NCBI RefSeq assembly: GCF_001640805.2 | Contig: NW_026115247.1 | Coordinates: 1-64,000 of the forward strand | Length of the DNA: 64,000 nucleotides | Direction: 5' to 3' | Source: Lates calcarifer | Taxonomy: Eukaryota; Chordata; Actinopteri; Centropomidae | Shown here: piece by piece, positions 36,568 to 49,004 of the stretch | Numbering within the stretch: position 1 is the first letter of the stretch | Layout: each line of letters opens with the position of its first letter | Translations under genes and position numbers: made by a program | The notes under the pieces: model-generated | Seen by the model: the letters and a program-made list of their open reading frames with translations, nothing else | Told to the model about the DNA's origin: nothing | Database searches by the model: none

Positions 36568-39500
36568 ATGGAGGTCAAAGCTCTCTGCGTCACAGTGTGT
36601 GAGTACTGAGTCGACCTCTGTCTAAATCTCACTCTAATATTAAACCACATTTCTGAACATCTCATTAAATTTAAATGTAGCAGTAATAGAGACATGTTCA
36701 CATTTTGCTGTTGACAGAATATTGTGATGTTTTGAAGAGTCAATGCAGATGTTTGCTTCATAAAATAATTTGTTTCTGTTGTTACATATTTTATTCACAG
36801 TTTGAAAAATTCATTGCCCATCTGTCTTTCGTCTCTTGTCTCTCCAGTGATTAATGTGTCGTTAGTGCTCATCGAACACATTCACTGCAGTTACTCTCAG
36901 AGAGCTGGTGAGTAGATGTTACATTATTTGCTGCTTAGAGACAAAACTTTTTCTAATCTTTGTTCATTTATTTCACTTCTCTCAGTTACCAAACGCTTGG
37001 CAGGTCAATCAAAACTAGAATTTATTCACCTTGGTTTGGGCCTAAATGGTCCAGATGTTATCTACAGTCTGCTCTATCTTCATTTGTGCTTGTGATTATT
37101 TTGTTGGACATTTTAGATTTTTAAAAATCTTTTTTTTTCTATTTTTCTGAGTCAGTTGTAGGTTTCCCTCTGGTTGTTCCAAACACACAGCAGCTCTTTG
37201 AATATGAGCCCATTACTGTCAGCTGTGAGGGACTGGAGGGACTGACTGGGTGGAGAGTGATGAAGAAGATCATGGGAGTCAGTACAATATGTGCATCTAC
37301 CTGGGAGGACTCAACGAGACCCTGCAGCATTAAAACTGCCTTTTCAGCAGACAGTGGAGAATACTGGTGTGAAGCTGGAGGCAGGCGAACCAACGTGGTC
37401 AACATCACTGTTACTGGTGAGGTCAGCAACAAAAACAAGCAACAACAAAGATCCAACCAGCAGCCCCTCCAAACTAACTGAGCACAATCTGTCTTTTTTA
37501 AAATGATTAATCAGGTGGGACAGTGATCCTGGAGAGTCCTGCCGTCCCTGTAACAGAGGGACAAAATCTGACTCTGCGCTGTAGGAGGAAGATGACGTCC
37601 TTCAACCTCACAGCTGACTTCTATAAAGACAGCATCCATATGAAGACGGGTTATGAAGGACAGCTGATCATCCCCAGTGTTTCCAAGTCTGATGAAGGAC
37701 TGTACAAGTGCAGCATCTCTGGAGCAGGAGAATCACCAGAGAGCAGACTGACTGTCAGAGGTGAGACGACTGCTGGTTTAATGTTTGGTAGAGGCATCAC
37801 ACAGTGTCTGAGATATGTAAAACTTAAAGTATTACTAATATTATTCCACTGATTGTGGCAATAACTGAGAGAAAGATTGTGTAGAATATGTTCAACTTTT
37901 ACATATGACAGTATTAGGATGACAACAGTAAAACACAGTTTCTTGTAGTTTCATCACCTGATGAACCTGACAAACATCGATCTGCTCGTGGGTTCCTGCT
38001 GCTGTGGATCATTGGCACAGTTTTATTGATGACTCTGATGTTTTTGCTGTTGGGGTTGCTTCACTACCAGAGACTCAAAGGTACAGAGAATAAAAATATC
38101 ATCACTTTAAAGGCATTGTTAACTCGTTGAATTGAAGCAGAGGTGTGCTGCATTTTTATTGTGGTGCTATACAAAGGCAAGGAATCTTCACAGATGTTCT
38201 ACTGTGGTGGGTTTTTTTAATTCTAGTAAAAACCTCAAGCAGTCGTTCCTCCTTCCATCCCTCCTCACCTCCACAACCAGGTGAGAAACACCTCCACACA
38301 TCAGCTTATTAGCAGTGTCTGTGATCATGGAACATGTGCGATGTAGGACAGGATAAGTCAACAATATCCCACACAAGGACGTTTAATCTACAATATTCAG
38401 TCTGTGTTATTCATGGCAGAAATCCATCCATTAGTCTGTCTAGAAGGAACTGCAACTCCAGGAACAGTATCTTCTCATTCTCATTTTGATCGTTTGTTTG
38501 TTATATTAACCATTTTCATTTTAACACTTGTTCCTATTTTGCTGTTGGAAATTATGTATTATTGTTGCAAATCAATGTGATGAAAATGAAAATAGTTTAA
38601 TTTTTATCATTTACATTTTTCAACATTATCAAAGTCATATATATATATATATATATATAAAATTTATGTTTCAGTGTCTGTACAGGGCAGTGTATCTACA
38701 CAGTATACTGCCATCACAAAGGAGAAAGGTAATTCACCTGACACTGATCAGACTGTAACATGTAACAGTTTTGATCATGTAAATTAAAAATATATACTGT
38801 ATATATTTACTTAACCTTTAGTACACTGCCACAGCAGGTTCCAGCTTTCAGCAGCAGTTGTGAAGATGCAGTCATATGACATATATATAATAATAATAAT
38901 AAGAAGAATAAGAAATAATCTGAAAGGTTAACCTTGCATTGTTAAAGACTGTGTTAGACTGTGTGTTTCAGAATCTACAGGCGCTCTTGATAATTTTAGC
39001 TTCTGTCATTAGCATTTTAGACAGAAGCCACATGAGAAACCCACAGACAGAGACACGTGGATAGTTCACCATAAGCAGCAGTGAAATCTTAGGCAGCCTT
39101 GCAGCTTTGTCTGGTTATTTATCGTACCTCCACAAGACTCAGTGCTGTCATTCAAGGTTGCAAGGTTGTTTGATTTGTTTTTTTTAATTGTATAAAGATT
39201 CCTTAAGGTTAAACAGATGTATCATTGTATTTCCTTTAGACATACAATTTGACAGAATCCCATCCTTTACAATTGTGACTGGAATGACATTTTGCTCTTG
39301 TTTAATACAGAGGTTAAGTTTAGTGTCATCTGCATAGAATGATTGAAAACTACATGTCTACATGTTTACATGTTTACATGTCTCTCAGTAACACTCTTGG
39401 TCTTTCTTTGTCAGATAAGGATGAATCCCAAACTACTGCTTGTTACTATACCTTGAACCTGGGTAAGCCTTTATGAACAAAGCCATTATTTGAAGTTGCT

Positions 39501-39840
39501 GTAGCAACATTTTGTCGTGGAAACTAAATACTTGTGAGTCCACATTGTTTTTGCTTTGGACATCAGATCGACTTTCAGTTTTGGATACACGGAACTAACT
39601 GTCATCTCACAATGATTACGTTTATACTTTTACAGTATAATGCTACATATGATGACAAATAATCCACAAAAAACAACACAAAAACCTTTCTTTCATTGCT
39701 TCTTTCAGACGTCAGAAGTTTTTTTTTTAAAACTGAATGGTTTAACTGTTTTCCTAACAGGGACCTCCAGCCACTCAGTGACACCAGCTGTCAACCCACC
39801 TTTAACAGAAGAGGATCCCCTGTATTATTCAATCGAATAG
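36568..39840 (+). CDS. FCRL-type receptor, D1-D2, long tail with ITSM-like motif
   Basis: Predicted 319 aa. Exons: 36568-36598, 36848-36907 (leader), D1 37162-37416, D2 37515-37760, TM 37949-38080, tail 38227-38280, 38675-38728, 39415-39462, 39761-39840. The D1 acceptor could also be at 37155 (two extra residues). D1 has STICAS, RPCSIK and SGEYWCE; D2 has VILESPAVPV and SDEGLYKCS. The TM (LLLWIIGTVLLMTLMFLLLG) has Trp where activating siblings have Arg. The tail has TQYTAI (fits the ITSM pattern T-x-Y-x-x-I), ACYYTL and PLYYSI. Inhibitory or SH2-adaptor signalling is inferred. An (AT)n run lies just before the ITSM exon. AATAAA lies at 39919. Confidence 0.87.
38638..38659. repeat. (AT)n microsatellite
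   Basis: About eleven AT units in the intron, about 15 bp upstream of the acceptor of the 38675 exon. Confidence 0.9.
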
Positions 39841-40767
39841 GAAAGATTGAGGGTAATACTGTACTGCACTGTGTATTCCATGCCATCTCTGTGGCTCAGC
39901 AGTCAGAGCTGATTGTTCAATAAAAGCAGGTTTGGCTATTTGTGGTCCTTGTCTCCTTGAGCAATACATTGAACTGAGCTATGCTGCCCCCCAATGGATC
40001 AATGTTGTAAGTGCAATGTTGCACAGTGTCATGGCCATTTGTAAAATCCAATTTAATCAAGTAAAACCAACTTAAACAAATGCTACCTTTTAGTTTAGTA
40101 AATATCTGTCTGTATTGAACTTTTTCATATGTATGTAAGGATATATGAAACAATTCATGCAAAAAAATAGAAAAGCTTTACCGAATATGAAAAAACAAAT
40201 CACTTAACAGTATGTGTGGCTGTTCAAGCTCACCCTATCTGAAAGGCTGAGTCCAGTGCTGTTGTATCCGCCATCCTATTCTTTGAGTCATTACCCCAAA
40301 GCTCATGACCATAGTTGAGAGTTGGAACATCAATCCTCATCAACACAATGGTTGGGTATAACACCTGGTGCTAGTGTAAAACAATGCACTGTCACAGACT
40401 CAATGATACATTTATTTCAAGATGGAAAACATTTCAAACAAGCTCAGGGGGAATAAAAAATATACAAAAATCAATAATGATAATGATAATAATAATGTCA
40501 AGTAACTTTGCAATGTTATTTCTGAATAGCACCAGAAAAGCTCAAGAAATGTACATATGTGTGTGCATTTCAATCTATACAGAAAAAACTTAGTGAAATA
40601 AAGGTTTATATGAATTCTCCCCAAAGAATAAAGTTTCATAGAATAAAATCTCATCAAATAAGAAGGTACAATAAAGTGATACAAGAATATTAGACACTGA
40701 GCCAAATCAAAAAACTCTCATTTATAGGACAGTGGATCTAAATGGATTCTCAGTATTTACAGTATCA
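39841..40767. other. Convergent intergenic, 3' ends
   Basis: AATAAA at 39919 ends the FCRL gene. The rest is the 3' flank of the - strand BTN-like gene. No other gene was seen. Confidence 0.5.
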
Positions 40768-43584
40768 TCAGAGTCTGTGATTAACTCTGACAAAGCTCTG
40801 AAAATGTTTCTGTATCAGTGTTTTTGTTTGTCTCCTCTCTTTCCCTGACTGCTCTGTCTGATCTGGTTCAGGTTTCATCTTGTTCTTCTCCTCTCTCTGT
40901 GTCTCTTTCTCTGTCTCCTTCTCTTTCTCTGTCTCTTTCTCTGTCTCCTCCTCTTTCTCTGTCTCTTTCTCTGTCTCCTTCTCTTTCTCTGTCTCGTCCT
41001 CTGTCTCCTTCTCTTCCTCTGTCTCCTCCACTCTCTCTGACTGCTCTGTCTGATCTGGATGAAGTTTCCTCGGGTTCTTCTCTTTCAGTCTCTCTGTCTT
41101 CTCCAGTTGTTTTTCAATTTGCTTAAACTGATTCTCTATTTTGTTTTCCCATTCTGTCATTATTTTTATCACATCCCTCGTTTTGTGTAGCTGTTCCATA
41201 GTGATCTGCAAAGAGCCCTTATACTCTCTACCTTTTTCCTCCAGTTCCACTTTCTCCTTTAATAGATCGTTTTTTCTTTCACATTTGTCCCAGTAGAATT
41301 TCTTTTCTAATGACTTCAGTTCCTTCTCATTCTCACTCCTCTCTTTCTCCACCTCCTCCAGCTGTGATATCTGTTTGTCTCTGGAGCTCTCCAATTTAGT
41401 TTTTTGTTCCATCAATACTGAGATCACTTGTTGCATGTTTTTCTTTTCTTCCTCTTTCTCCTGTAACATGTCATGAAGTTCTGTCTTTTTCTTCACCGAA
41501 TAATCCTTTCTCATACTTCTGTTGAAGAGCTGCTCTCTTTCTTCTGCTTCACCATCCTGGTTCATTTTATCTGTTTATATAGAGAAAGGAAAGTTGTGTG
41601 ATTTCAACAAGTTATAGAAACATAAAAGAGAAATGGTGGTAACAGTAAAACAGAGCAACTACAAGCAGGTACAGTACAGGCAGGTAAAATCTCTTCATTC
41701 ATTAGATGTGACCCCAACATTAAAACATTCACCTGTAAATGACCTTTACTATGGTCCAACATAATTTCATGATATTTGTTCAGTCATTTATAAGTATTTA
41801 CTTTAACCTGTCTGGTTTTATTGTGAAGATTGTGCTTTATTTTGAAGTACAATGACGTTAGTGGTAGAAAGGAAGTAGTACTGTAGACATGGTCACAACG
41901 CAGGAGATTTTGAAGCTTTTGTTTGTTCAGCATCTGACTGAAGGAGACGCATGGTTGGTGTGTGTTTCATTTTCATGTTCTGCAGTTTTTACTGTTAAAT
42001 AGATAAATTAGACAACTCATTGCACTTCTCATGTTGGATACATACTCTTATCCAAAATGAAAATAAAATGGTCAAAACACTGTTGTTGCAGAAATCATGG
42101 CGTCATTAACAGGATTTCTGAGTAGACCTCTGTTACAATAACTTAAGATATTTGTTGTTAATTTGAAATATGTTCAATGAATTAATAACTCACTGATTTT
42201 GTTTTGTCGTAGTTTCCACAAAACAAAGACGACTACCAGAAAGACCATGAAGGTAACAGACAGGATCAGGACTATGATGATACGAACAGCAGAACAAGAC
42301 GGGGCCAGGAAAACTTCCTCTGAAACAACAAACCACAGAAAAACATGACAGTTTAATAAAAGCAGCTGTTAAAAAGCTGAGAAAGTGAGAAAATCCGAAA
42401 ACTAAATTTTTTCACCTAGAATCCGGATTTCTGCGGTTCTGCTCTGGTTGGTTTTGTTCTGTTGGACTCTACAGGTGAAGCTGTTGCTGTGTCTCTTCTC
42501 CACAGTCACTCTGCTGCTGACAGTATAGAGGTCATCAGGACCTCTGACTGTCTCTGTAGGTCCAGCAGAGAGGAGGTTTCCCTCACCGTCCAGCCACAAC
42601 ACCTCAGGCTCTGGATACCAGCCTTTAGACTCACACTCTAACACCACTGCTCTGACGGGTTGATCGATCTCTGCTATGACAACAACAGGTGAGGAAACTG
42701 CACCTAATGAAAGAATAAAGAGAGCATGGTGTTTAAACCTCTTATTTTGTTGTGTTTGGAACATTTCTGTAACGGGTTGCATTCATTCAAACTGTGGCAG
42801 TGTGTTCCACTTACCAACAACAAGCTCAACCATCGCTGTACCCTTTGATGGAATGTGGCATCTATATGTTCCCTCATCGGAGAGTTTAACCTTGGAGAGT
42901 TTGAGTGAGATGTCTCCATGTTTCAGTTTGTCTGTGGACAGTGATGTTCTTCCCACATATGATGGATACTGATTAATCAACAGTTCCACTCCATCGCGCC
43001 TCAGATGGACAAACCTGGGGTTCAGGTCAGGTCTTGCCCACTCCAGCGTCATAGCAACAACATCAGTGGCAGGTTCCAGGCGACATGGCAAAATGATGTC
43101 TTCACCAACCATTGCCAGGATTGGCTTTGACGGGCCAACGATCTGAGACTGACCTGAAGGAAAAACAGGTGTATTTTTAACTGCTGCCACTCTCATGTAT
43201 CTTCCTTTGTAGTTTTACAAGAAAAAAACAACGTCCTGATAGTACATCACATCTACTAGTGTTTAGATTCAGGTTTGGAGTATAGTTCTTTAATATTCTT
43301 GCTGGCTGAGCCAGTATATGGTGCCAGAGATCAGCACACCTCGATCCAAACTCCTGCTTGCTTCCCAGGTGACAATGCACCCAACCCCAGTGCCTGTCCT
43401 TGTGGGTGGTGGGCCCACAAGTCCCATGGAAATCTTGAGGACTGTACCCAGCAAACTTGTTTGTTTGTAACTTACCTTCACATCTGTTGGTTAGAAGAAG
43501 GAGGACAGCGGTGTGATGAAAAACCAAAGTGCTGACAGTACCAAGGCAGAATTTATGGAGATGTCCATGCCACCTGTGAAACAT
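40768..43584 (-). CDS. Butyrophilin-like V-C receptor, long coiled coil with ET/EK repeat
   Basis: Predicted 554 aa. Exons (complement): leader 43584-43476, V 43153-42815, C 42703-42416, TM 42319-42194, tail 41570-40768. The leader core is HHTAVLLLLTNRC. V (37-149) has LPCRLEP and TYRCHI; C (150-245) has GWYPEPEVLW and SFTCRV. The TM is near 259-280 (IIIVLILSVTFMVFLVVVFVLW). The 267-residue tail starts as a regular coiled coil and then becomes an acidic/basic repeat of E-T-E-K-E units (about residues 468-515), ending with a basic segment. No B30.2. A non-coding 5' exon ends near 44191. The leader-V intron carries a LINE relic. Confidence 0.87.
40890..41035 (-). repeat. Coding hexamer-like repeat (CTGTCTCTTTCT type)
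   Basis: Imperfect CTGTCTC(C/T)TTCTCTTTCT units on the + strand encode the E-T-E-K-E repeats of the - strand tail. Such purine/pyrimidine-asymmetric repeats often change copy number. Confidence 0.8.
43294..43440 (-). mobile_element. LINE 5' region fragment in intron
   Basis: On the - strand it reads GTGGGCCCACCACCCACAAG, then GGGTGCATTGTCACCTGGG and a CTCAGCCAGCAAG end. This resembles the region before the endonuclease of a widespread teleost APE-type LINE, probably the family seen at 23957. It is degraded and short. Confidence 0.6.
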
Positions 43585-44278
43585 CCTGAAAAGTGAAATA
43601 ACTAATTATAAAATGGAAAATATATTTGGTAAATTATCTTGAAAGTACATTTCAACCATTATTTATGACCTAAAGGCAGTTTTTCTAATAGATTGTCACT
43701 ATATTGCAAGTTCAAGAGTAATAATTCAGACAATGGAATATGTGCAAGATGTTCAACCACAGCCTGCAACCTGTACAAACAGGAACGTTTGCAGACATAG
43801 CATAAAACTTAGATGTAAATGTGCTTGATTTTCTTGAGTGATAAAAAGTGATAAAAGTTTGAGAGGTAGTTTTGACGTTTCAGGACTTTGGAATGGTTTG
43901 TTATAGTGTGACAAGTTGTGAAAAGTGCCGGAAATGTTTTTCTATAAAGTACTTACAGATTGACTCCTAGAAATGTCTAAATCATTAGATAGATTCTGTT
44001 GAAGTTTTAAATGAGAACGTTATAGTTACATTTAAGTGTAAGTAAAAAGCTACGTAACATAGAAAAGCACTTTGGCTGAAAAACAAAGTGGATTTGCTCT
44101 AATTCTGTTGGTCATTATGGATTCCAATGAAAGGTTAAGGAAAATATCATTATCAATAACTTGTGTATTTTTGTTTAAAAGGCTACATACCTGTGGTACG
44201 TCTCAAGGAACCAACTCAGCTGCACAGTCAAAGTCCTGAAATATAATGTGGACTTTGGCCTTGACCAAGTGTACAGAA

Positions 44279-44280
<2 letters not shown>

Positions 44281-44316
<36 letters not shown>
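44281..44316. repeat. (GT)n microsatellite
   Basis: About eighteen uninterrupted GT units about 50 bp upstream of the GTCAAAGTCC motif of the - strand gene. Confidence 0.95.
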
Positions 44317-44318
<2 letters not shown>

Positions 44319-45092
44319 ACCCACTTTTGTTTGCAGTCTTAGCAGCAGATGTGGAATTGTTCGTGTCTCTTTCACTTTATTCCCAAACACAAAACACAGT
44401 GTCACAGTTTGTACAGTTACCATACATATCACAGTGTTTACCACTGACTTGTGAGAGCTCTTATAAGGTTCATATTTGATGATTCTGTATATTGATGGTC
44501 ATGTGACAGACTCAGGGTCAGGGTGTTTCATTAACTTTCTTATTGTGACTGACAGGTGAAACTGAACTTTGACAGTATCACTTGATGCAAGCTAACTGGC
44601 TATAAGACAATCTAAATACAGAAGCCCATAAATCAAGATTGTATGGGTTCTACAAGGAAGTTACATCAAACAGAAGCCTGAGAGTGTAAATAACAGTGGT
44701 GTGAGGCTGATTTACAGCAGAGAGAAAGAGGAAGGTACAGAGTCACAGACGACGGAGTGAAGCAGTCCAGTGGTTGTTTCTGACTCTGGATCAGTGTCAT
44801 CTCACAGCGAAAAGGTCCTGGGTTTGTTTCCTCTAGTTCATCAGGGTCTTCCAGTGCCTCTGGCCCCAGATCACTAAATCAACCTTTGACCTTCCAGCAT
44901 TATGAATTCAGCTACTTACAGTAGTTTTACATTACTTACTGTTGTATTGCATTTAGCTTTTGACTTGGCAGTTGACGCTGTGGAAACCTGTGATTCTCTG
45001 ATGCTACTTAAAGGCTCAACCAATGAGATGTTTCTCAGAGCAGCTCAGTGTCACGGACAAACTCAAACCACTTCAGTCACCAGAGAAAAGCT

Positions 45093-45108
45093 GCACAGGA
45101 AGAGAAAG
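45093..45108 (+). promoter_or_regulatory. ETS-like box CACAGGAAGAGAAAGT
   Basis: It lies about 65 bp before the FCRL ATG at 45173. Confidence 0.36.
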
Positions 45109-45172
45109 TCTCACCTACATTATATTTATCTGTCGTTCAGTCTGAAGCTCAGTCAGTCAGCAGCAGGACGAC

Positions 45173-47672
45173 ATGGAGGTCACAGCTCTCTGCTTCAGAC
45201 TGAGTGAGTATTCAACCTGTTTGTCTCTAAACTAACAAATCAAATCTGCAATAAAAACACCTGCTTTATTTCTGATACACAGCTTCTCTCCTTTATCCTC
45301 AGTAATAAATACACTGATGCTTCTGGCTGTAGAGGATCAGCACGGTCACTGTGCTGAGAGGAATGGTGAGTAACAGGTTATAGGACAGAGTAGAGTAGAA
45401 TATAAAGTAGACTACATGTTTCTAACTAGTGTGAGACTAGTCAGAGGATCTGGTGAGTTCTTCCAGAGCTGAACTTAACCTCTGTGTGAACTTTATATAA
45501 TCACTTCCTGTTCCTGTTTAATTTTCAGATGCAGCTTCTCTTCGTATCGTTCCAAACACACTGCAGCTCTTTGAATATGAGTCTCTCTTCTTTGACTGTG
45601 AGGGATTTGATCGTTTCACTGAGTGGAGAGTGATGAAGAGGATCATGGGAACTGTAACAACATGTGGTCTTGTCTGGGAGACGTCAAATGGACCCTGCAG
45701 GATTAATCATGCCTTTTCAACAGACAGTGGAGAATACTGGTGTGAAGCTGGAGGAATCAGAAGAAGCAGCTCTGTCAACATCAGTGTCAGCAGTAAGTTA
45801 AAGCATAAACCAGTTCTTATTCTCAAAAAATAAACAAACCTATATAAAGAAGACTCCAGTAGGACAGTAATGTTGCTGTGTTTCTGCTGGCTGTGTACAT
45901 ATGCAACTGTTTACACATTAGCTTAAAGAAAACTTTGTGTCAACTTGTTTTTATGTCACAACCTGTCAATTGTTTCATATCAAGATTATTTAGATTATTA
46001 TTTGATTATTTTATTTTGCTGCCAGACTCCATTGTGCTCCTCTGTTCTGCTCAATGAAACTCATGCTGTAACAGTTGGAACTCAATGCACTATGGTTATA
46101 ATTGTGTTGCTATATTTATACTTAGTTAGTTACTAAGTTAGAATCTTATTTCCTTCTTCAGCTCCACATGAGAGAAAAATCATGTTTAAAAAGACGTATT
46201 GCATAAAATAATTGTAAACCCTTGTTGTTCAGCTGGTTCTGTGATCCTGGAGAGTCCTGCTGTACCTGTGGTGGAGGGAGACTCTGTGACTCTGCGCTGC
46301 AGGAACAAGATGACCTCCTCTGTCTTTATAACCGACTTCTTTAAAGATGGCATCCAAATTGAGACAGACTTTAAAGAAAACATGACCATCCTGAACGTTT
46401 CCAGGTCTGATGAAGGACTGTACAGGTGCAGCATCTCTGGATCTGGAGAATCAGCAGAGAGCAGACTGACTGTCAGAGGTGAGACACAACAAATACTCTG
46501 AGTGAGACACCACCACTGTCCTAAGTCAAAAATACTTTTTCTACTAAATTCTATCATAAAGCTCAGATCTTTGAAGACCCTCCATCGCTGCATGAAGAGA
46601 TTCGTCATCACTCTCCTGTTCTCATCCTGGTGGTCACTGGGACTGCAGTGGCTCTGCTGTCGCTGGTGTTGGGACTATTTCTTTGTAAGAAAAACCTGGA
46701 GAATACTAAATAATAAGTATATTTACTATGTTTGCTCTCCAGTTTTCCTTCTGAAGTTTTCTTCTCTGTTCTCCAGTGTTGGTCTGTGTTTCCTCAAAGA
46801 AGTCGACAGCAAGATCACAGTCAGGTGAAAGTCAAACAGGTGAGGAACACAAACCATGTGAATAAAGACAATTAGATGTCATTCCATCTGTTCATTTTTG
46901 TCTGGACAGAGCAGTGCAGTTCGTCCACAGGGAGCCATGTATTCTCTCATCACAGGAAACATCAGTGACAGAGGTATTTTACTTCTCATACAAATAGAAA
47001 ACCCTGCTCACCGCCCTGCAGCTCTCTGCGTCCAACAGCAGCTCAGACGTTTCTTTGGTGTAACAAATAGAAAAAGATGAAAGTCTGACTGAGAGAAGTG
47101 AAACTTGTATATTTCTATATATATATATATATATATGCATTAGCATGTGTTTGTTTCAGGAGCAGGAGACATAGCTTTTAGCTCCGAGCACAAACCACAT
47201 GAGACGACCACAGACAGAACAAGGTTCACCTCATGACCTTTTCATGAGACACTTAAACCAGGCTCAGAGCTGCATGATCAGATCCTCAGGGTGTTCTGAG
47301 CACTGCTGTGTTTTCACAGAATAATAAGCAAATTTATTTTATTACAAATCATAGAGATGATTTAACAGCTGTGTTTGACTGACATCTGGTCTCACATCTA
47401 ACAAGAACCACAGAACCACAGTGCGTCTTATTTGTGGAGGTGGTTTGTCCTCAGAGATCAGTTTTCACCCAGTGTCAGCACTGTTAGTCCATGAGTAACT
47501 CCATCACATCCATGTTGAAGCTGATGCAGCACCCACTGACGTATAAAATGTTTCACTTGTTTCCAAAGCAGAAACAGGAGTTTCCAGCTTCACAGTGACG
47601 CCGGTCACTGACGCTCTCTCAGCAGGAAGAGAGACAACAGACGCAGAACCCTTTTATTACACAATCGATTAG
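45173..47672 (+). CDS. FCRL-type receptor, D1-D2, tail with YSLI and YYTI motifs
   Basis: Predicted 314 aa. Exons: 45173-45203, 45303-45365 (leader), D1 45529-45792, D2 46233-46478, TM 46562-46684 continuing in 46777-46839, tail 46920-46973 and 47572-47672. D1 has VTTCGL, GPCRIN and SGEYWCE. The TM (VLILVVTGTAVALLSLVLGL) has no Arg and is completed across the exon joint. The tail has AMYSLI and a terminal FYYTID, comparable to the terminal YYSIE of the 36.6 kb gene. Several acceptors here are non-standard in context (AAAG at 46561 and a CAG inside a CAG cluster at 46919) and were chosen because only they keep frame. Inhibitory type by inference. AATAAA lies near 47717 and 48129. Confidence 0.78.
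47116..47137. repeat. (TA)n microsatellite
   Basis: Eleven TA units in the last intron of the 45.2 kb FCRL gene. Confidence 0.9.
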
Positions 47673-49004
47673 GTAAGAGTCAAAATACATGTACTGTGCA
47701 TGTCTGAATTATTGCAATAAAGATCACAAATTATGTTCCTTTAGACATGGATTTACTTGCACTTTACATGCACTAGACAACACACTGATGTCAACTGATA
47801 CAGTTTATTAACAACAACAGTCAGTTCTTGTACTTTAAATCAGACAAGTTGAAAAGTCCACATTAATCCCACAGTAAAAAAATGTGTTTGTTTATGAATG
47901 AATTTTGTTTGTGTTTTCCAGAGAGCAGACAGACGTGACTGAAGCACAGACTGTGGTTAATGTTTGTTGTGTAGCTGCTGTAAAGTCATATTCACACTAA
48001 TATCATACATTGATATGGAAAATTCTTATTTGTATGTTCACACATCGAGTCCTGTTTGTTTCCTTCAGTGTTCAGGTGTTACACTGTTGATATCATTAGT
48101 TTAAGTGTTGTTTGAATTCAGATGAAAGAATAAAACGTGTTTGTGAAATAGAATCAGTTTATGATGTGTGGGTTCATGACTAATGAATGAGTGTATAACT
48201 GTGTGACTCTCATCATCACCATCCTCAGCCTTCAGCAGTGTGTATTTGTGAGAGTGTGTGGTTAATGAGAGTGTGACAGTGGTGTGTGTTCACGTGTGAA
48301 GATGCTGTAGATCAGAACAGAGCTGCTGCAGGTTTTAAATACTCTCTGTGGTCACCTGCTGCTGAAAGCTTCACATGACCTTCACATTCTGTCACGTTAA
48401 CATCTCTCATTAATGTCACACTTCAGAGGATGTTTAACAGTTATCAGTCAGTGTCTCAGTAAAAACATGCTAATGGCAAAAAAACCCCAAAAGTTTGAAA
48501 GTACAATAATATGTATTTTCACCAGAAAGACAAATGATGTTCATCAAAACATTACAAAGCATAAAAAAACACGTTTATTAATTATAAAAAGACACAATAA
48601 GTATTTCAGTATTTCTCAACAATAAAACATCAGGAACTGTGAGTACAAAAAGTGTTGTTTGGATATTTTCATTATGATTTATTTTCCTGTGGATTTGGGA
48701 GTGTTGGAGGAAACTGCTGATCTGTTGATGAGGCTCAGTATTTTTTACTTTTTCAGCTTTGAGCTGATCTGACCACCAGAGGGCGGTGTTTACTCTAATC
48801 TGACAGAAACAGGACAATAAAATAAATCAGGACATAGAATAACATCAGGGTCAAAATCTATTTAAAAATGAATTCACAACAAATGTTACAGCACAATATG
48901 TTCTAGGTGGTTACAAACTGAGATCAGACAAAGGTCACTGTGATCACAGAGACTGCTTAACTCATAAAACTGTGGATCTAAACTGAATAAACCAGATTCT
49001 GATT
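47673..49004. other. Convergent intergenic, 3' ends
   Basis: 3' UTR exon from about 47922, AATAAA at 48129, and a copy of the RUNX-like block at 48256-48353. No other gene was seen. Confidence 0.5.
48256..48353 (+). promoter_or_regulatory. Conserved TGTGGTT...TGTGGTC block
   Basis: TGTGGTTAATG, GTGTGTTCACGTGTGAAG, GAGCTGCTGCAG, TTTTAAATA and CTGTGGTC; same layout as at 30724. Confidence 0.42.

Larger units (their letters stand above)
43585..45172. other. Divergent intergenic
   Basis: 5' flank of the - strand BTN-like gene (non-coding exon end 44191, GTCAAAGTCC at 44227), a (GT)n tract at 44281-44316, and the promoter of the FCRL gene at 45173. Confidence 0.5.

Noticed and set aside
40818..41126. 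+ strand frame rich in Leu/Ser (SLSLSLS type)
   Set aside because: Mirror of the CTGTCTCTTTCT repeat that encodes the - strand coiled-coil tail.
44246..44479. Frames rich in Cys/Val or Thr/His at 44.2-44.5 kb
   Set aside because: Translations of the (GT)n microsatellite.
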